Source: Simplicispira psychrophila DSM 11588 (GTDB lineage: Bacteria > Pseudomonadota > Gammaproteobacteria > Burkholderiales > Burkholderiaceae_C). From it: 64,000 bases of DNA. The stretch spans positions 62,001 through 126,000 of the forward strand of contig NZ_JHYS01000009.1 of NCBI RefSeq assembly GCF_000688255.1, read 5' to 3'. The position numbers were made by a program, and so were the translations under genes. The notes under the pieces were generated by a model. That model saw nothing but the letters and a program-made list of their open reading frames with translations, was not told where the DNA came from and ran no database searches. Below, one piece after another: positions 9,082 through 18,198 of this stretch (its first letter is position 1; each line of letters begins with the position of its first letter).

Positions 9082-9900
9082 TTACGGCCGCAAAAAATCC
9101 CGAATCGCCATCAGCGTTTCATCTGGCGCTTCGCTCATCTGGTTGTGGCCGACCGGCAGGTGGGCGACTTGCACGCTTTTGCCGGCAGCGCGGGCGCTGG
9201 CGATCAGCGCTTGGGCGGCCTTGGGCGGGGTCATTTGGTCTTGCGTGCCCAAAGCGAACAGCACCGGGCAGGTGATTTGCGCTATCGCCGTGAGGCCGTT
9301 GGCGTAGCTGTCGCAAGCGACAAAGCCCCGGTGCAGCACATTCACCGCTGGATTGCTGCGCAACACGCGCCGCCCCAGTGCCAGCCCGGCGCCATAGACC
9401 CACATCCCCGCGCCCGACGGCGGCGATAGCGTGCTGCGCGAGAACACTTGCACCATCTTGATCGCTTTCTCGGGCGCGTTCAGTGCAGCATCCAGCATGG
9501 CGGGCGCTACCGGCATCGGAAACGCCGTGCCGACCAGCGCCAAGTGGCTGATGCGCGTTTGCAGGCGCGCGGCGGCTTCTAGGGCAATCAGCGAGCCCCA
9601 GCTGTGGCCGATCAGCGCGGCTTGTTTTTCCCCCGTGATACCGGCAGCGTCCAGCAGCGCAGCGATGAAATCAGCCGCCGCTTCGACGCTGGCCGGCGCT
9701 TCGCCCGCGCTGCGGCAGTGGCCGGGCAAGTCAATCGCCAGCACGTTCCAGCCGTGGTAGGCCAGATAGCGGCTTTGCAGCGCCCAGACGCTGTGGTCAC
9801 ACAGCACGCCGTGGATCAGCACCACCGTCGGTTGTGCGGGATTGAAGGCTTTGCCGCCGGTGTAGCAATAGGTGGCATGGCCGTTGACGGTCAGGTACAT
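9082..9900 (-). CDS. alpha/beta-hydrolase fold protein
   Basis: A 272-residue soluble hydrolase. The oxyanion-hole segment VVLIHGVLCDHSVW (near residue 26) is followed by the nucleophile elbow GHSWGS (Ser near 98), the acid in FALGTQDQMTPP (near 217) and the histidine in LPVGHNQM (near 250), so the catalytic triad is complete. There is no signal peptide. The substrate is unknown. The start is 3 nt after the metY stop, so it is probably cotranscribed with metY. Whether transcription continues into cobG is unclear because a hairpin lies in between. Confidence 0.85.
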   Translation of the reverse strand: MYLTVNGHATYCYTGGKAFNPAQPTVVLIHGVLCDHSVWALQSRYLAYHGWNVLAIDLPGHCRSAGEAPASVEAAADFIAALLDAAGITGEKQAALIGHSWGSLIALEAAARLQTRISHLALVGTAFPMPVAPAMLDAALNAPEKAIKMVQVFSRSTLSPPSGAGMWVYGAGLALGRRVLRSNPAVNVLHRGFVACDSYANGLTAIAQITCPVLFALGTQDQMTPPKAAQALIASARAAGKSVQVAHLPVGHNQMSEAPDETLMAIRDFLRP

Positions 9901-9903
9901 GGC

Positions 9904-11214
9904 TCAGTCTCCTGCTTTTTCTGCGGCTTTGAGGGCGCGCTTCAAGTCGTCAATCAGGTCGTCCGCGTCTTCCAGACCAATCGACAGGCGAATCGTCCCT
10001 TGGCCGATGCCGCCAGCGGCGAGCGCTTCGTCGCTCATGCGAAAGTGCGTGGTGCTGGCCGGGTGAATCACCAAGCTGCGGCAGTCGCCGACGTTGGCCA
10101 AGTGGCTAAACACCTTCAGCGTCTCAATGAACTTTTTGCCCTGCTCGCGGCTACCGTTGAGGTCAAAGCTGAACACCGAACCCGCGCCGCGCGGCAATAA
10201 GCGCTGTGCCAGTGCGTAGCTGGAATGCGATTCCAACATCGGGTGGCCGACGCGGGCGACAAACGGCTGGCTGGCCAAAAATTCGACCACCTTTTGCGTG
10301 TTGCGCATATGGCGTTCCATGCGCAGCGGCAGGGTTTCAATGCCTTGCAGGATTAGCCAGGCGGTGTGCGGGCTCATGCAGGCGCCAAAGTCGCGCAGAC
10401 CTTCGCGGCGGGCGCGCAGCAAGAAAGCGCCGACGCTGGACTCTTCGCTGAACACCATGTTATGAAAGCCGTCATAGGCCTCGGTCAGCTCGCTGAACTT
10501 GCCCTGTGCACGTGGGCCGTCCCAGTCAAAGCTGCCGCCGTCCACCACCACGCCGCCAATCACCGTGCCGTGGCCGGAGAGAAATTTGGTGGCTGAGTGG
10601 TAGACCAAGTCGGCGCCATGCTCGAATGGTTTCATCAGCCACGGCGAGGTCAGCGTCGAATCGACCAGCAGCGGCACGCCGGCCTCGTGGGCCATCGCGG
10701 CGACGGTGGGGATGTCGAGCACTTCCAGTCCCGGGTTGCCCACGGTTTCGCCAAAGAAGAGTTTGGTGTTGGGTTGGATCGCGGCTTTCCAGCCATCGAT
10801 GTCACCGGGCCGGACAAAGGTGGTTTCCATGCCAAAGCGGCGCAGCGTGTAGTGCAGCAGGTTGTGCGAGCCGCCATACAGCGCGGTGCTGGCAACGATG
10901 TGGCTACCGGCGCCCATCAGCGTGGCAATCGCCAGGTGCAGCGCCGCCTGGCCGCTGGACACGGCAATCGCGCCGACGCCGCCTTCGAGGGCCGCGACGC
11001 GTTGCTCCAGCACGGCGTTGGTCGGGTTGCTGATGCGACTGTAGACGTGGCCGGGACGCTCCAGGTTGAACAGTGACGCCGCGTGGTCGCTGGACTCGAA
11101 GACGAAAGAAGTGGTGAGGTGGATCGGCACGGCGCGGGCGCCAGTGGCCGGGTCGGGGCTGGCACCGGCGTGCAGCGCCAGGGTGTCAAAGCCGGGGTCG
11201 GAGTAGCCGGGCAT
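9904..11214 (-). CDS. metY: O-acetylhomoserine sulfhydrylase (MetY-type Cys/Met PLP enzyme)
   Basis: About 436 residues from MPGYSDPGFDTLALHAG. The ATG at 11214 follows GGGAGA at a proper distance and is preferred over ATGs at 11229 and 11250. Family motifs are YSRISNPTNAVLEQRVAALE, SSGQAALHLA, GETVGNPGLEVLDI, and the PLP lysine in YHSATKFLSGHGTVIGG near residue 210. The length and the 50-residue insertion between PLP motifs fit O-acetylhomoserine sulfhydrylases rather than shorter cystathionine enzymes. It makes homocysteine from O-acetylhomoserine and sulfide. It is divergent from the CBS gene across 103 nt. Confidence 0.88.
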   Translation of the reverse strand: MPGYSDPGFDTLALHAGASPDPATGARAVPIHLTTSFVFESSDHAASLFNLERPGHVYSRISNPTNAVLEQRVAALEGGVGAIAVSSGQAALHLAIATLMGAGSHIVASTALYGGSHNLLHYTLRRFGMETTFVRPGDIDGWKAAIQPNTKLFFGETVGNPGLEVLDIPTVAAMAHEAGVPLLVDSTLTSPWLMKPFEHGADLVYHSATKFLSGHGTVIGGVVVDGGSFDWDGPRAQGKFSELTEAYDGFHNMVFSEESSVGAFLLRARREGLRDFGACMSPHTAWLILQGIETLPLRMERHMRNTQKVVEFLASQPFVARVGHPMLESHSSYALAQRLLPRGAGSVFSFDLNGSREQGKKFIETLKVFSHLANVGDCRSLVIHPASTTHFRMSDEALAAGGIGQGTIRLSIGLEDADDLIDDLKRALKAAEKAGD

Positions 11215-11317
11215 CTGTCTGTCTCCCATGTTGTCAATGCAGCCGGGCATTGTGGGCTATATTTGTTGACCATCAGATTGACCTGTGCCTAGCGCACACC
11301 GCCTCCGGAGCTCCACC

Positions 11318-11785
11318 ATGAAAGTCAGCGACATCCTTCGCGTCAAGGGAAATACCCTCTACACCGTCACTCCCAGCGAGACGCTGACCTCGGCCATCGA
11401 GATCATGGCGGAAAAAGACATTGGCTCTTTGGTGGTCATGGAGCATGGCGATCTGGTTGGCATGCTGTCCTTTCGCGAGGTCATCCAGGCGATGGCGCGC
11501 CAAGGCGCTGCCGGTACCAAAATCGTGCGTTCGGTGATGGACGATGCGCCTGTCACCTGCACGCTGGAAACCGATATGGACGAAGTGCGCCGCATGATGC
11601 TGGGCTGCCACGCGCGCTACATGCCGGTGATGGACAAAAGAATGTTGATGGGCGTGATCAGCTTCTACGACGTGGCCAAAACTGTGGTCGATAGCCAGAA
11701 TTTCGAGAACAAGCTGCTCAAGGCTTATATCCGTGATTGGCCCGCAGAGGGTGAAAAAACACCGGATGAAGTCGAAAAATCTTGA
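11318..11785 (+). CDS. two-CBS-domain protein
   Basis: A 155-residue protein made almost wholly of a CBS pair: residues 1-62 (MKVSDILRVKG, GSLVVMEHGDLVGMLSFRE) and 70-130 (VRSVMDDAPVTCTLETDM, YMPVMDKRMLMGVISFYDV). Such pairs bind adenine nucleotides and usually act as energy sensors. No enzymatic domain is attached. CTCCGGAG precedes the ATG by 6 nt, which decides the start. The last codons and stop run into palindromic repeat copy A. Confidence 0.88.
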   Translation: MKVSDILRVKGNTLYTVTPSETLTSAIEIMAEKDIGSLVVMEHGDLVGMLSFREVIQAMARQGAAGTKIVRSVMDDAPVTCTLETDMDEVRRMMLGCHARYMPVMDKRMLMGVISFYDVAKTVVDSQNFENKLLKAYIRDWPAEGEKTPDEVEKS

Positions 11786-11836
11786 TAAAAATGGCTTGAA
11801 ATGCTTTCGCATCAAGCGGTTGTAGCTATTTTTTTA
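11782..11836 (-). repeat. palindromic repeat copy A (3' of the CBS gene)
   Basis: Read on the minus strand it has AATAGCT, then CCGCTTGATGCG, a GCATTTCAAGCC half and TTTTTATCAAG. This is the layout of the other copies: AT-rich left arm ending ATAGCT, a GCGC-type stem, an AGCC box and an AT-rich right arm. It includes the CBS gene stop codon. Confidence 0.7.
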
Positions 11837-11902
11837 GGAGCAGCATAGATGCGCTGAGCGCCTTCCTGGCGCCAGCATCCTGCTCGGGGATAATCTTGCC
11901 CC

Positions 11903-13000
11903 ATGAGCGGCAATACCTTTGGAACCCTTTTCGCAGTCACCAACTTTGGTGAATCCCACGGCCCGGCCATTGGCTGCGTGATTGACGGCTGTCCGCCGGG
12001 CATGGAGTTGACGGAAGCCGACATCCAGGCCGACCTTGACCGCCGCCGCCCCGGCACCAGCCGCCACGTCACCCAGCGCAACGAGGCAGACGCGGTCGAG
12101 ATTTTGTCGGGCGTTTACCAAGGCCTGACCACCGGCACGCCGATTGCGTTACTGATTCGCAACCAGGACCAGCGCAGCAAAGACTATGGCGATATTGCCG
12201 AGAGCTTTCGCCCCGGCCACGCGGACTACGCCTACTTTCACAAATACGGCATCCGCGACCCGCGCGGTGGCGGTCGTTCTTCGGCACGCCTGACGGCGCC
12301 GACGGTGGCGGCGGGCGCAGTCGCCAAAAAATGGCTGGCGCAGCAATATGGCACGCAATTTCGCGCCTGCATGACGCAGTTGGGCGAGGTGGAAATTCCC
12401 TTCGAGAGCTGGGAGCACGTACCCCACAACCCATTTTTTGCCCCAGTGGCCGATGTGGCGCATTTGGAGCGTTACATGGACGCACTGCGCAAAGCTGGCG
12501 ATTCCTGCGGTGCCCGCATCCGCGTGCAGGCTACGGGCGTGCCGGTGGGGTTGGGCGAGCCGATTTACGACAAGCTGGATGCCGACATCGCCTACGCTCT
12601 GATGGGTCTGAACGCCGTCAAGGGTGTGGAGATTGGTGCCGGCTTTGCCAGCGTGGCGCAGCGCGGCACGGTGCATGGCGATTCGCTGACGCCGGGCGGT
12701 TTCCGCACCAACCACGCCGGCGGTGTGCTGGGCGGCATCAGCTCGGGGCAGGACATTGAGGCCTCGATTGCCATCAAACCGACCAGCTCCATCCTGAGTC
12801 CGCGCGAATCCATTGACATCCACGGCCAGCCGGCGCAAGTCGTGACCAAGGGCCGCCACGACCCGTGTGTCGGCATCCGCGCCGCACCGATCGCCGAAGC
12901 GCTGCTGGCGCTGGTGCTGATGGAGCACGCCCTGCGCCAGCGCGCTCAGTGCGCTGATGTCGGCCAAGTGCTGGCACCGATTGCAGCGATGCTGCCATGA
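11903..13000 (+). CDS. aroC: chorismate synthase AroC
   Basis: A 365-residue chorismate synthase. All signature segments are present: [19 protein letters not shown] at residues 15-33, the arginine-rich [17 protein letters not shown] near 47, [21 protein letters not shown] near 105, [13 protein letters not shown] near 275, and [16 protein letters not shown] near 318. It removes phosphate from EPSP to give chorismate using reduced FMN. The stop overlaps the next start by 4 nt (ATGA), so the nucleotidase is probably translated from the same mRNA. Confidence 0.97.
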   Translation: MSGNTFGTLFAVTNFGESHGPAIGCVIDGCPPGMELTEADIQADLDRRRPGTSRHVTQRNEADAVEILSGVYQGLTTGTPIALLIRNQDQRSKDYGDIAESFRPGHADYAYFHKYGIRDPRGGGRSSARLTAPTVAAGAVAKKWLAQQYGTQFRACMTQLGEVEIPFESWEHVPHNPFFAPVADVAHLERYMDALRKAGDSCGARIRVQATGVPVGLGEPIYDKLDADIAYALMGLNAVKGVEIGAGFASVAQRGTVHGDSLTPGGFRTNHAGGVLGGISSGQDIEASIAIKPTSSILSPRESIDIHGQPAQVVTKGRHDPCVGIRAAPIAEALLALVLMEHALRQRAQCADVGQVLAPIAAMLP

Positions 13001-14772
13001 GCGCTCTGGGGCTCCGCGCCGGTTGGGCAGGAGCCGCAGTAGCTTTGATGCTGGCGTTGCCAGGCTGCGGCGGCACCAGCACGCCGCCCGTCATCGACAT
13101 TGCCCTGATTGGTTTTAACGACTTCCACGGCACCCTAGAGCCGCCCAAACAGTCCATCCGCGTGCCCGATGCCAGCGGCACTGGCACCGTCGCTTTGCCG
13201 GCCGGCGGCGTGGCGTATATGGCCAGCGCGATTGCCGCGCTCAAAGCGCGCACGCCGCACCATGCAGTGGTGTCGGCCGGGGATTTGGTCAGTGCTTCGC
13301 CGATGGTGTCGTCGCTGTTTCTGGACGAGCCGACGGTGGAGGTCATGAACTACATCGGCATCGATTTCAACGCCGTTGGCAACCACGAGTTTGACCGCGG
13401 CTGGCGTGAACTGCTGCGCCTGCAGCACGGCGGCTGCGAGCAGTTCACCGCGCGTGCACCGTGCCAAGTCAGTCAGCCGTTTACTGGCGCGCGCTTTGGC
13501 TTTTTGGCGGCCAACGTGCAGCGCGAAGATGGAAAAAACCTGTTGCCGGCCACTGGGATCAAGCACTTCACCCAGGGCGGCACCAGCGTCACCGTCGGCT
13601 TTATTGGCATGACGTTAAAAGGCACGCCCCGCATGGTGGTTCCAGCCGGCGTGGCTGGCTTGCGTTTTACCGACGAGGCCGACACCGCTAATGCCCAAGC
13701 GGCCAAGTTGCGTGCCGAGGGTGCCGACATCATCGTACTGGCTTTGCACGAGGGCGGCAGTACCACAGCGGGCGTGTTGGAAAGCAGCTGCGCCGGCCTG
13801 AGCGGCGACATCGTGCCAATTTTGGAGCGCCTCGGCCCGGCGATTGATGTGGTGATTTCGGGCCATACGCACCAAGCCTATGTTTGTGACTACGCCACGG
13901 TAAATCCACAGCGGCCATTTTTGCTGACCAGTGCCGGCCAGTACGGCACGCTGCTGACCGACATTGCACTGCGCTTTGACACCGGCACGCGCCGTTTGGT
14001 CGAAAAGACAGCGCGCAACGTGGTGGTGCAAAACGCTGGCTATTCCAGCGGTGCCACTGCGGTGCTGCCGAATGCGCTGTATCCCTCGTTTGCGGCGGAT
14101 ACCCAAGTGCAGGCCTTGCTGGCACCGTACCAAGCCGCCGTTGCCCCTTTGGCGAACAAGCCCGCCGGCCAAATGAACGGCACCGCCACGCGCCGTGAAG
14201 CCGCCTCGGGTGAAAGCTCGTTGGGCAATTTGATTGCTGATGCCCAGTTGTGGGCCACGCGCTCGCCCGAGACGGGCGGGGCGCAGTTGTCGTTCATGCA
14301 CGCCGGCGGTATCCGCGCTGATTTAACGCCGGACGAACAAGGCTTGCTGCGCTACGGTCAGTTGTTTGCAGTGCAGCCGTTTGGCAACAATGTGGTGGTC
14401 AAAACCTACACCGGTGCCCAAATTCGCCAGTTGCTGGAGTTGCAATTTGAGTTGCCCATCAACCCGGCAGAGCGCACGCGGGTGCTGTCGGTGTCTAGCG
14501 GTTTTAGCTATCGCTACGACCTGTCGCAGCCGGTCGGTGCGCGCGTCAGTGCTATCACCTTGCATGGTCAAGCTTTGCAGGAGGTACGTGATTACCGCGT
14601 CGCCCTCAGCAGTTTCTTGGCGACGGGGGGCAGTGGCTACCGCACGCTGGCCGCAGGGCGTGACATGCTCGGCGGCGATCAGGATATGGATGTGCTGGAA
14701 GATTACTTTCGCCGCACGAGCCCAGTGGCGGTGCCGGCGACGGAGCGCATTACTAAAGCTGTAACGCAGTAA
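12997..14772 (+). CDS. 5'-nucleotidase / 2',3'-cyclic phosphodiesterase family lipoprotein
   Basis: A 591-residue UshA-like exported enzyme. The signal peptide ends in the lipobox LPGC (Cys24), so it is probably a lipoprotein facing the periplasm. The metallophosphatase domain (about residues 30-300) has [29 protein letters not shown] and SGHTHQAY. The C-terminal 5'-nucleotidase domain (about 390-590) has [11 protein letters not shown] and [10 protein letters not shown]. It likely releases phosphate from nucleotides. It is coupled to aroC by an ATGA overlap and convergent with nrdR, with repeat copy B between. Confidence 0.9.
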   Translation: MSALGLRAGWAGAAVALMLALPGCGGTSTPPVIDIALIGFNDFHGTLEPPKQSIRVPDASGTGTVALPAGGVAYMASAIAALKARTPHHAVVSAGDLVSASPMVSSLFLDEPTVEVMNYIGIDFNAVGNHEFDRGWRELLRLQHGGCEQFTARAPCQVSQPFTGARFGFLAANVQREDGKNLLPATGIKHFTQGGTSVTVGFIGMTLKGTPRMVVPAGVAGLRFTDEADTANAQAAKLRAEGADIIVLALHEGGSTTAGVLESSCAGLSGDIVPILERLGPAIDVVISGHTHQAYVCDYATVNPQRPFLLTSAGQYGTLLTDIALRFDTGTRRLVEKTARNVVVQNAGYSSGATAVLPNALYPSFAADTQVQALLAPYQAAVAPLANKPAGQMNGTATRREAASGESSLGNLIADAQLWATRSPETGGAQLSFMHAGGIRADLTPDEQGLLRYGQLFAVQPFGNNVVVKTYTGAQIRQLLELQFELPINPAERTRVLSVSSGFSYRYDLSQPVGARVSAITLHGQALQEVRDYRVALSSFLATGGSGYRTLAAGRDMLGGDQDMDVLEDYFRRTSPVAVPATERITKAVTQ

Positions 14773-14781
14773 GCCTTTAGA

Positions 14782-14851
14782 TTGCTATTTAAATAATAGC
14801 TTTTGGCGCACGTATCTAAAGGGCTAGAGGCCTAAAACACTGATATTTTAG
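14782..14851 (+). repeat. palindromic repeat copy B (between convergent genes)
   Basis: The plus strand reads GCTATTTAAATAATAGCT, a GCGCACG...GGGCTAGAGGCC core and an AT-rich right arm ending TATTTTAG. It fills the gap between the nucleotidase stop (14772) and the nrdR stop (14855), where it may terminate transcription both ways. Its core is almost identical to that of copy C in the integrative element. Confidence 0.85.
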
Positions 14852-14854
14852 CTT

Positions 14855-15304
14855 TCAGCGCCGCACTTCATCCACCAAGGTCTTGAACTCGTCAATGTCT
14901 TGAAAGCTGCGGTAGACGCTGGCAAAGCGGATGTAGGCGATGGTGTCGAGCTTTTTCAGTTCTTGCATCACCCATTCGCCGATACGGTGGGAGGCGATTT
15001 CGCGCTGGCCGAGGTTGAGCAGCGTTTCTTCAATCCGCTCAATCGCAGCGTCGATTTGCGCGGTGCTTACCGGTCTTTTGCGTAGCGCAATGCGCAGCGA
15101 ACCGAGCAATTTGGCGCGTGCGTAGTCGGTGCGGCGGCCGTCTTTTTTGACGACCACCGGAAAGTTGACTTCGGGGCGCTCGTAAGTGGTAAAGCGCTTT
15201 TCGCAGGCGCCACATTGGCGGCGCCGGCGCACAAAGGCCCCGTCTTCAGACACCCGGGTTTCAACGACTTGCGTCTCCTGGTGGCTGCAGAAGGGGCATT
15301 TCAT
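14855..15304 (-). CDS. nrdR: transcriptional repressor NrdR
   Basis: A 149-residue protein with the NrdR layout. An N-terminal zinc ribbon has MKCPFC (Cys3, Cys6) and CGAC (Cys32, Cys35) with RRRRQC before it. An ATP-cone follows from about residue 46 ([20 protein letters not shown] to [10 protein letters not shown]). NrdR senses ATP/dATP and represses ribonucleotide reductase genes through NrdR boxes. It lies 13 nt downstream of glyA on the same strand and is probably cotranscribed, an arrangement frequent in proteobacteria. Confidence 0.96.
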   Translation of the reverse strand: MKCPFCSHQETQVVETRVSEDGAFVRRRRQCGACEKRFTTYERPEVNFPVVVKKDGRRTDYARAKLLGSLRIALRKRPVSTAQIDAAIERIEETLLNLGQREIASHRIGEWVMQELKKLDTIAYIRFASVYRSFQDIDEFKTLVDEVRR

Positions 15305-15317
15305 GGGTTTGTCAGCT

Positions 15318-16562
<1,245 letters not shown>

Positions 16563-16601
16563 AGTGATGGCAGTCCTGTGAACTGGTGTCCCTTGAAACA
16601 A

Positions 16602-16760
16602 GGGCTGCCCAGGCGAACGGCTGAACACTCGGGCCAGAAGCCCGGGCGGTACGCTCCCTAGTGGTTTGGTAGCAGCCCCAATGGCCGCCGGGGAGATCCA
16701 CGTCAGCGCCAATCACCCTGTAGCAGGGCGTAGCGCCTATCGCCAGTCGCGTACCCGACG
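16602..16760 (-). promoter_or_regulatory. ZTP (pfl) riboswitch upstream of glyA
   Basis: On the minus strand the aptamer opens with GGGTACGCGACTGGCG (16756-16741). Its GGTACGC pairs with GCGTACC (16654-16648), which sits in AGGGAGCGTACC. A CGGGC/GCCCG hairpin follows, then the conserved CCGTTCGCCTGGGCA (16620-16606). These are the invariant blocks of the pfl/ZTP class: ACUGGCG, GGGAGCG and CGCCUGGGCA. The ligand is ZTP/ZMP, a signal of folate (10-formyl-THF) shortage. A CCCTTG-TTT-CAAGGG hairpin follows, and AGGA sits in the loop of a small CAGT/ACTG hairpin before the glyA ATG, so translational control is plausible. Confidence 0.9.
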
Positions 16761-16809
16761 AGTGTAGCTGAGTGTGCTGCTTGCCTGCGCAGTGCAAGGC
16801 GATCTCCTT

Positions 16810-17682
16810 TCAGAGTGGCGCCAGCAGAGCCACCTTTTCATCTGCTGCGGGGGCTGAAGCAGGCGATATTTGCAAAGGGGCCGCCTGGTCCGGTGCGGGT
16901 GCGCTGTCAGTGGCCGTCTTGGCCAGCACCATGCGTGGTGTGGGGCGTGCAATGCGCCGTCCGCCCGCAACTTGGCGCAGCTGAAAATGTTCAGCCAAGA
17001 CCTTGGCGGCGTAGCCACCGTCGCTGGGCAGATTAGCGGCACCGACGTAATAGCGCAGACCACCTTCGATGGAGCCGGCGCGGGCAATACATTCTTGCAG
17101 TACTTTGACGCCGACACGCAGGTTGGTGACGGGATCAAACGCCGCCAGCTTACCGCCGACGCTTTCGTATTTGTCGGTGTGCACACGCGTCATGACTTGC
17201 ATGAGGCCCTGCGCACCCACCGCGCTCTGCGCAAACGGGTTGAATTTGGACTCGATGGCCATGACGGCCAAAATCAGGGTGGGGTCAAGTTTGACGCGGG
17301 CACCGGTCTCATACGCTTCGGCCACCAACAAGCCTACGGGCTCAGGGGCCACGCGGTATTTTTTGCTCAGCCAGTAAGCCACGGTGGCCTGCTCCTTGGG
17401 CAGGCTCTTGGGGTTGACCGCCATGGCGCGTTCGCTGGGCTCGGGTTCAAGCTCTGCCGGGGTAACCAGTACCGCCACCTGCTCTTGTCGCGCCTGTAGC
17501 CAGCTGATCAGCTGCTCTTCGCCGGTCTGGCGCAGGTTGGGGCGTGCCACCAGAGCGATGGCCACAAAGGCGACCGCCAGGCCTAGCAGGGCGAAGCTGC
17601 TGTGAATGATTTGAAGAAAGCCGGCGGTCACGTCGCCTGCAAAGGTGCGTAAACCGGATTTCATTTTTTCAGGGGCTGTCAT
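16810..17682 (-). CDS. SLT-domain protein (lytic transglycosylase family), membrane-anchored
   Basis: A 290-residue protein with one N-terminal transmembrane segment (about residues 22-45), then a periplasmic region with an SLT domain at about 120-235. The catalytic glutamate lies in AVMAIESKFNPFAQSAVGA, followed by GLMQVMTRVH and LRYYVGAANL. Such enzymes cut peptidoglycan glycan strands to 1,6-anhydro-muropeptides. The C-terminal 50 residues are Ala/Pro-rich and probably disordered. AAGGA 5 nt before the ATG supports the start. The ATG faces a long AT-rich intergenic region. Confidence 0.88.
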   Translation of the reverse strand: MTAPEKMKSGLRTFAGDVTAGFLQIIHSSFALLGLAVAFVAIALVARPNLRQTGEEQLISWLQARQEQVAVLVTPAELEPEPSERAMAVNPKSLPKEQATVAYWLSKKYRVAPEPVGLLVAEAYETGARVKLDPTLILAVMAIESKFNPFAQSAVGAQGLMQVMTRVHTDKYESVGGKLAAFDPVTNLRVGVKVLQECIARAGSIEGGLRYYVGAANLPSDGGYAAKVLAEHFQLRQVAGGRRIARPTPRMVLAKTATDSAPAPDQAAPLQISPASAPAADEKVALLAPL

Positions 17683-18198
17683 AGCTTCCTTTAAGTGGCG
17701 AGAGTCTGAGCGGGGAGCGCCTCCAAAGGGAGAGCGATCTACTCAAAACATGTCGTCTGGATGGGTACCCCTCAAATTCGTGTAGAGCGCGCGGCGCTTG
17801 CAAACATCGAATTGACTGAGCCGGGTTGGCAGCGCTTAGGGGTTTGTACTAGCCCATTTTGGGGGGCTGGCGAATTCTAAAAGCTCATTAAATAGCAAGT
17901 CAAGACTAAAGAATTTAATTTTTATACATTAAATGTATTTGTATACTGTATTTAAAAACAGGTAAAAGCTTATTGGCTCTGCTGGTCTGATGATGTGAGT
18001 GTCTTTTCGGGCAAGTGTTTGCCAACCTGCTGGCGTCTATGCTTTTTATCAAAATATTGCCATTTATTTCATTTTTTAGGCCTTGTACAGCAGGCTTTGT
18101 TGTGGCCATTCAGCAATCGATTGTGGCTTTAGGGCTGGTTTTTTCTGGTGCAATCAGGGGTTGGGCATGCATATGCCTTGGCTTTCTGGAATCAGGCA
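17683..18198. other. 516-nt intergenic region with an AT-rich core
   Basis: It separates the divergent SLT and DUF748 genes. The segment 17875-18085 is much richer in A and T than the rest of the window. It has the 15-nt palindrome ATACATTAAATGTAT at 17924-17938, followed by GTATACTGTATTTAAAA. A 39-codon frame at 17761-17880 (MGTPQIRVER...) exists but has no clear ribosome-binding site or GC3 bias, so I do not call it a gene. The region probably holds divergent promoters; no known RNA motif was recognised. Confidence 0.5.

Noticed and set aside
17915-18109. 64-codon minus-strand frame in the AT-rich spacer
   Set aside because: No ribosome-binding site, no domain, and the AT-rich composition alone explains the long frame.
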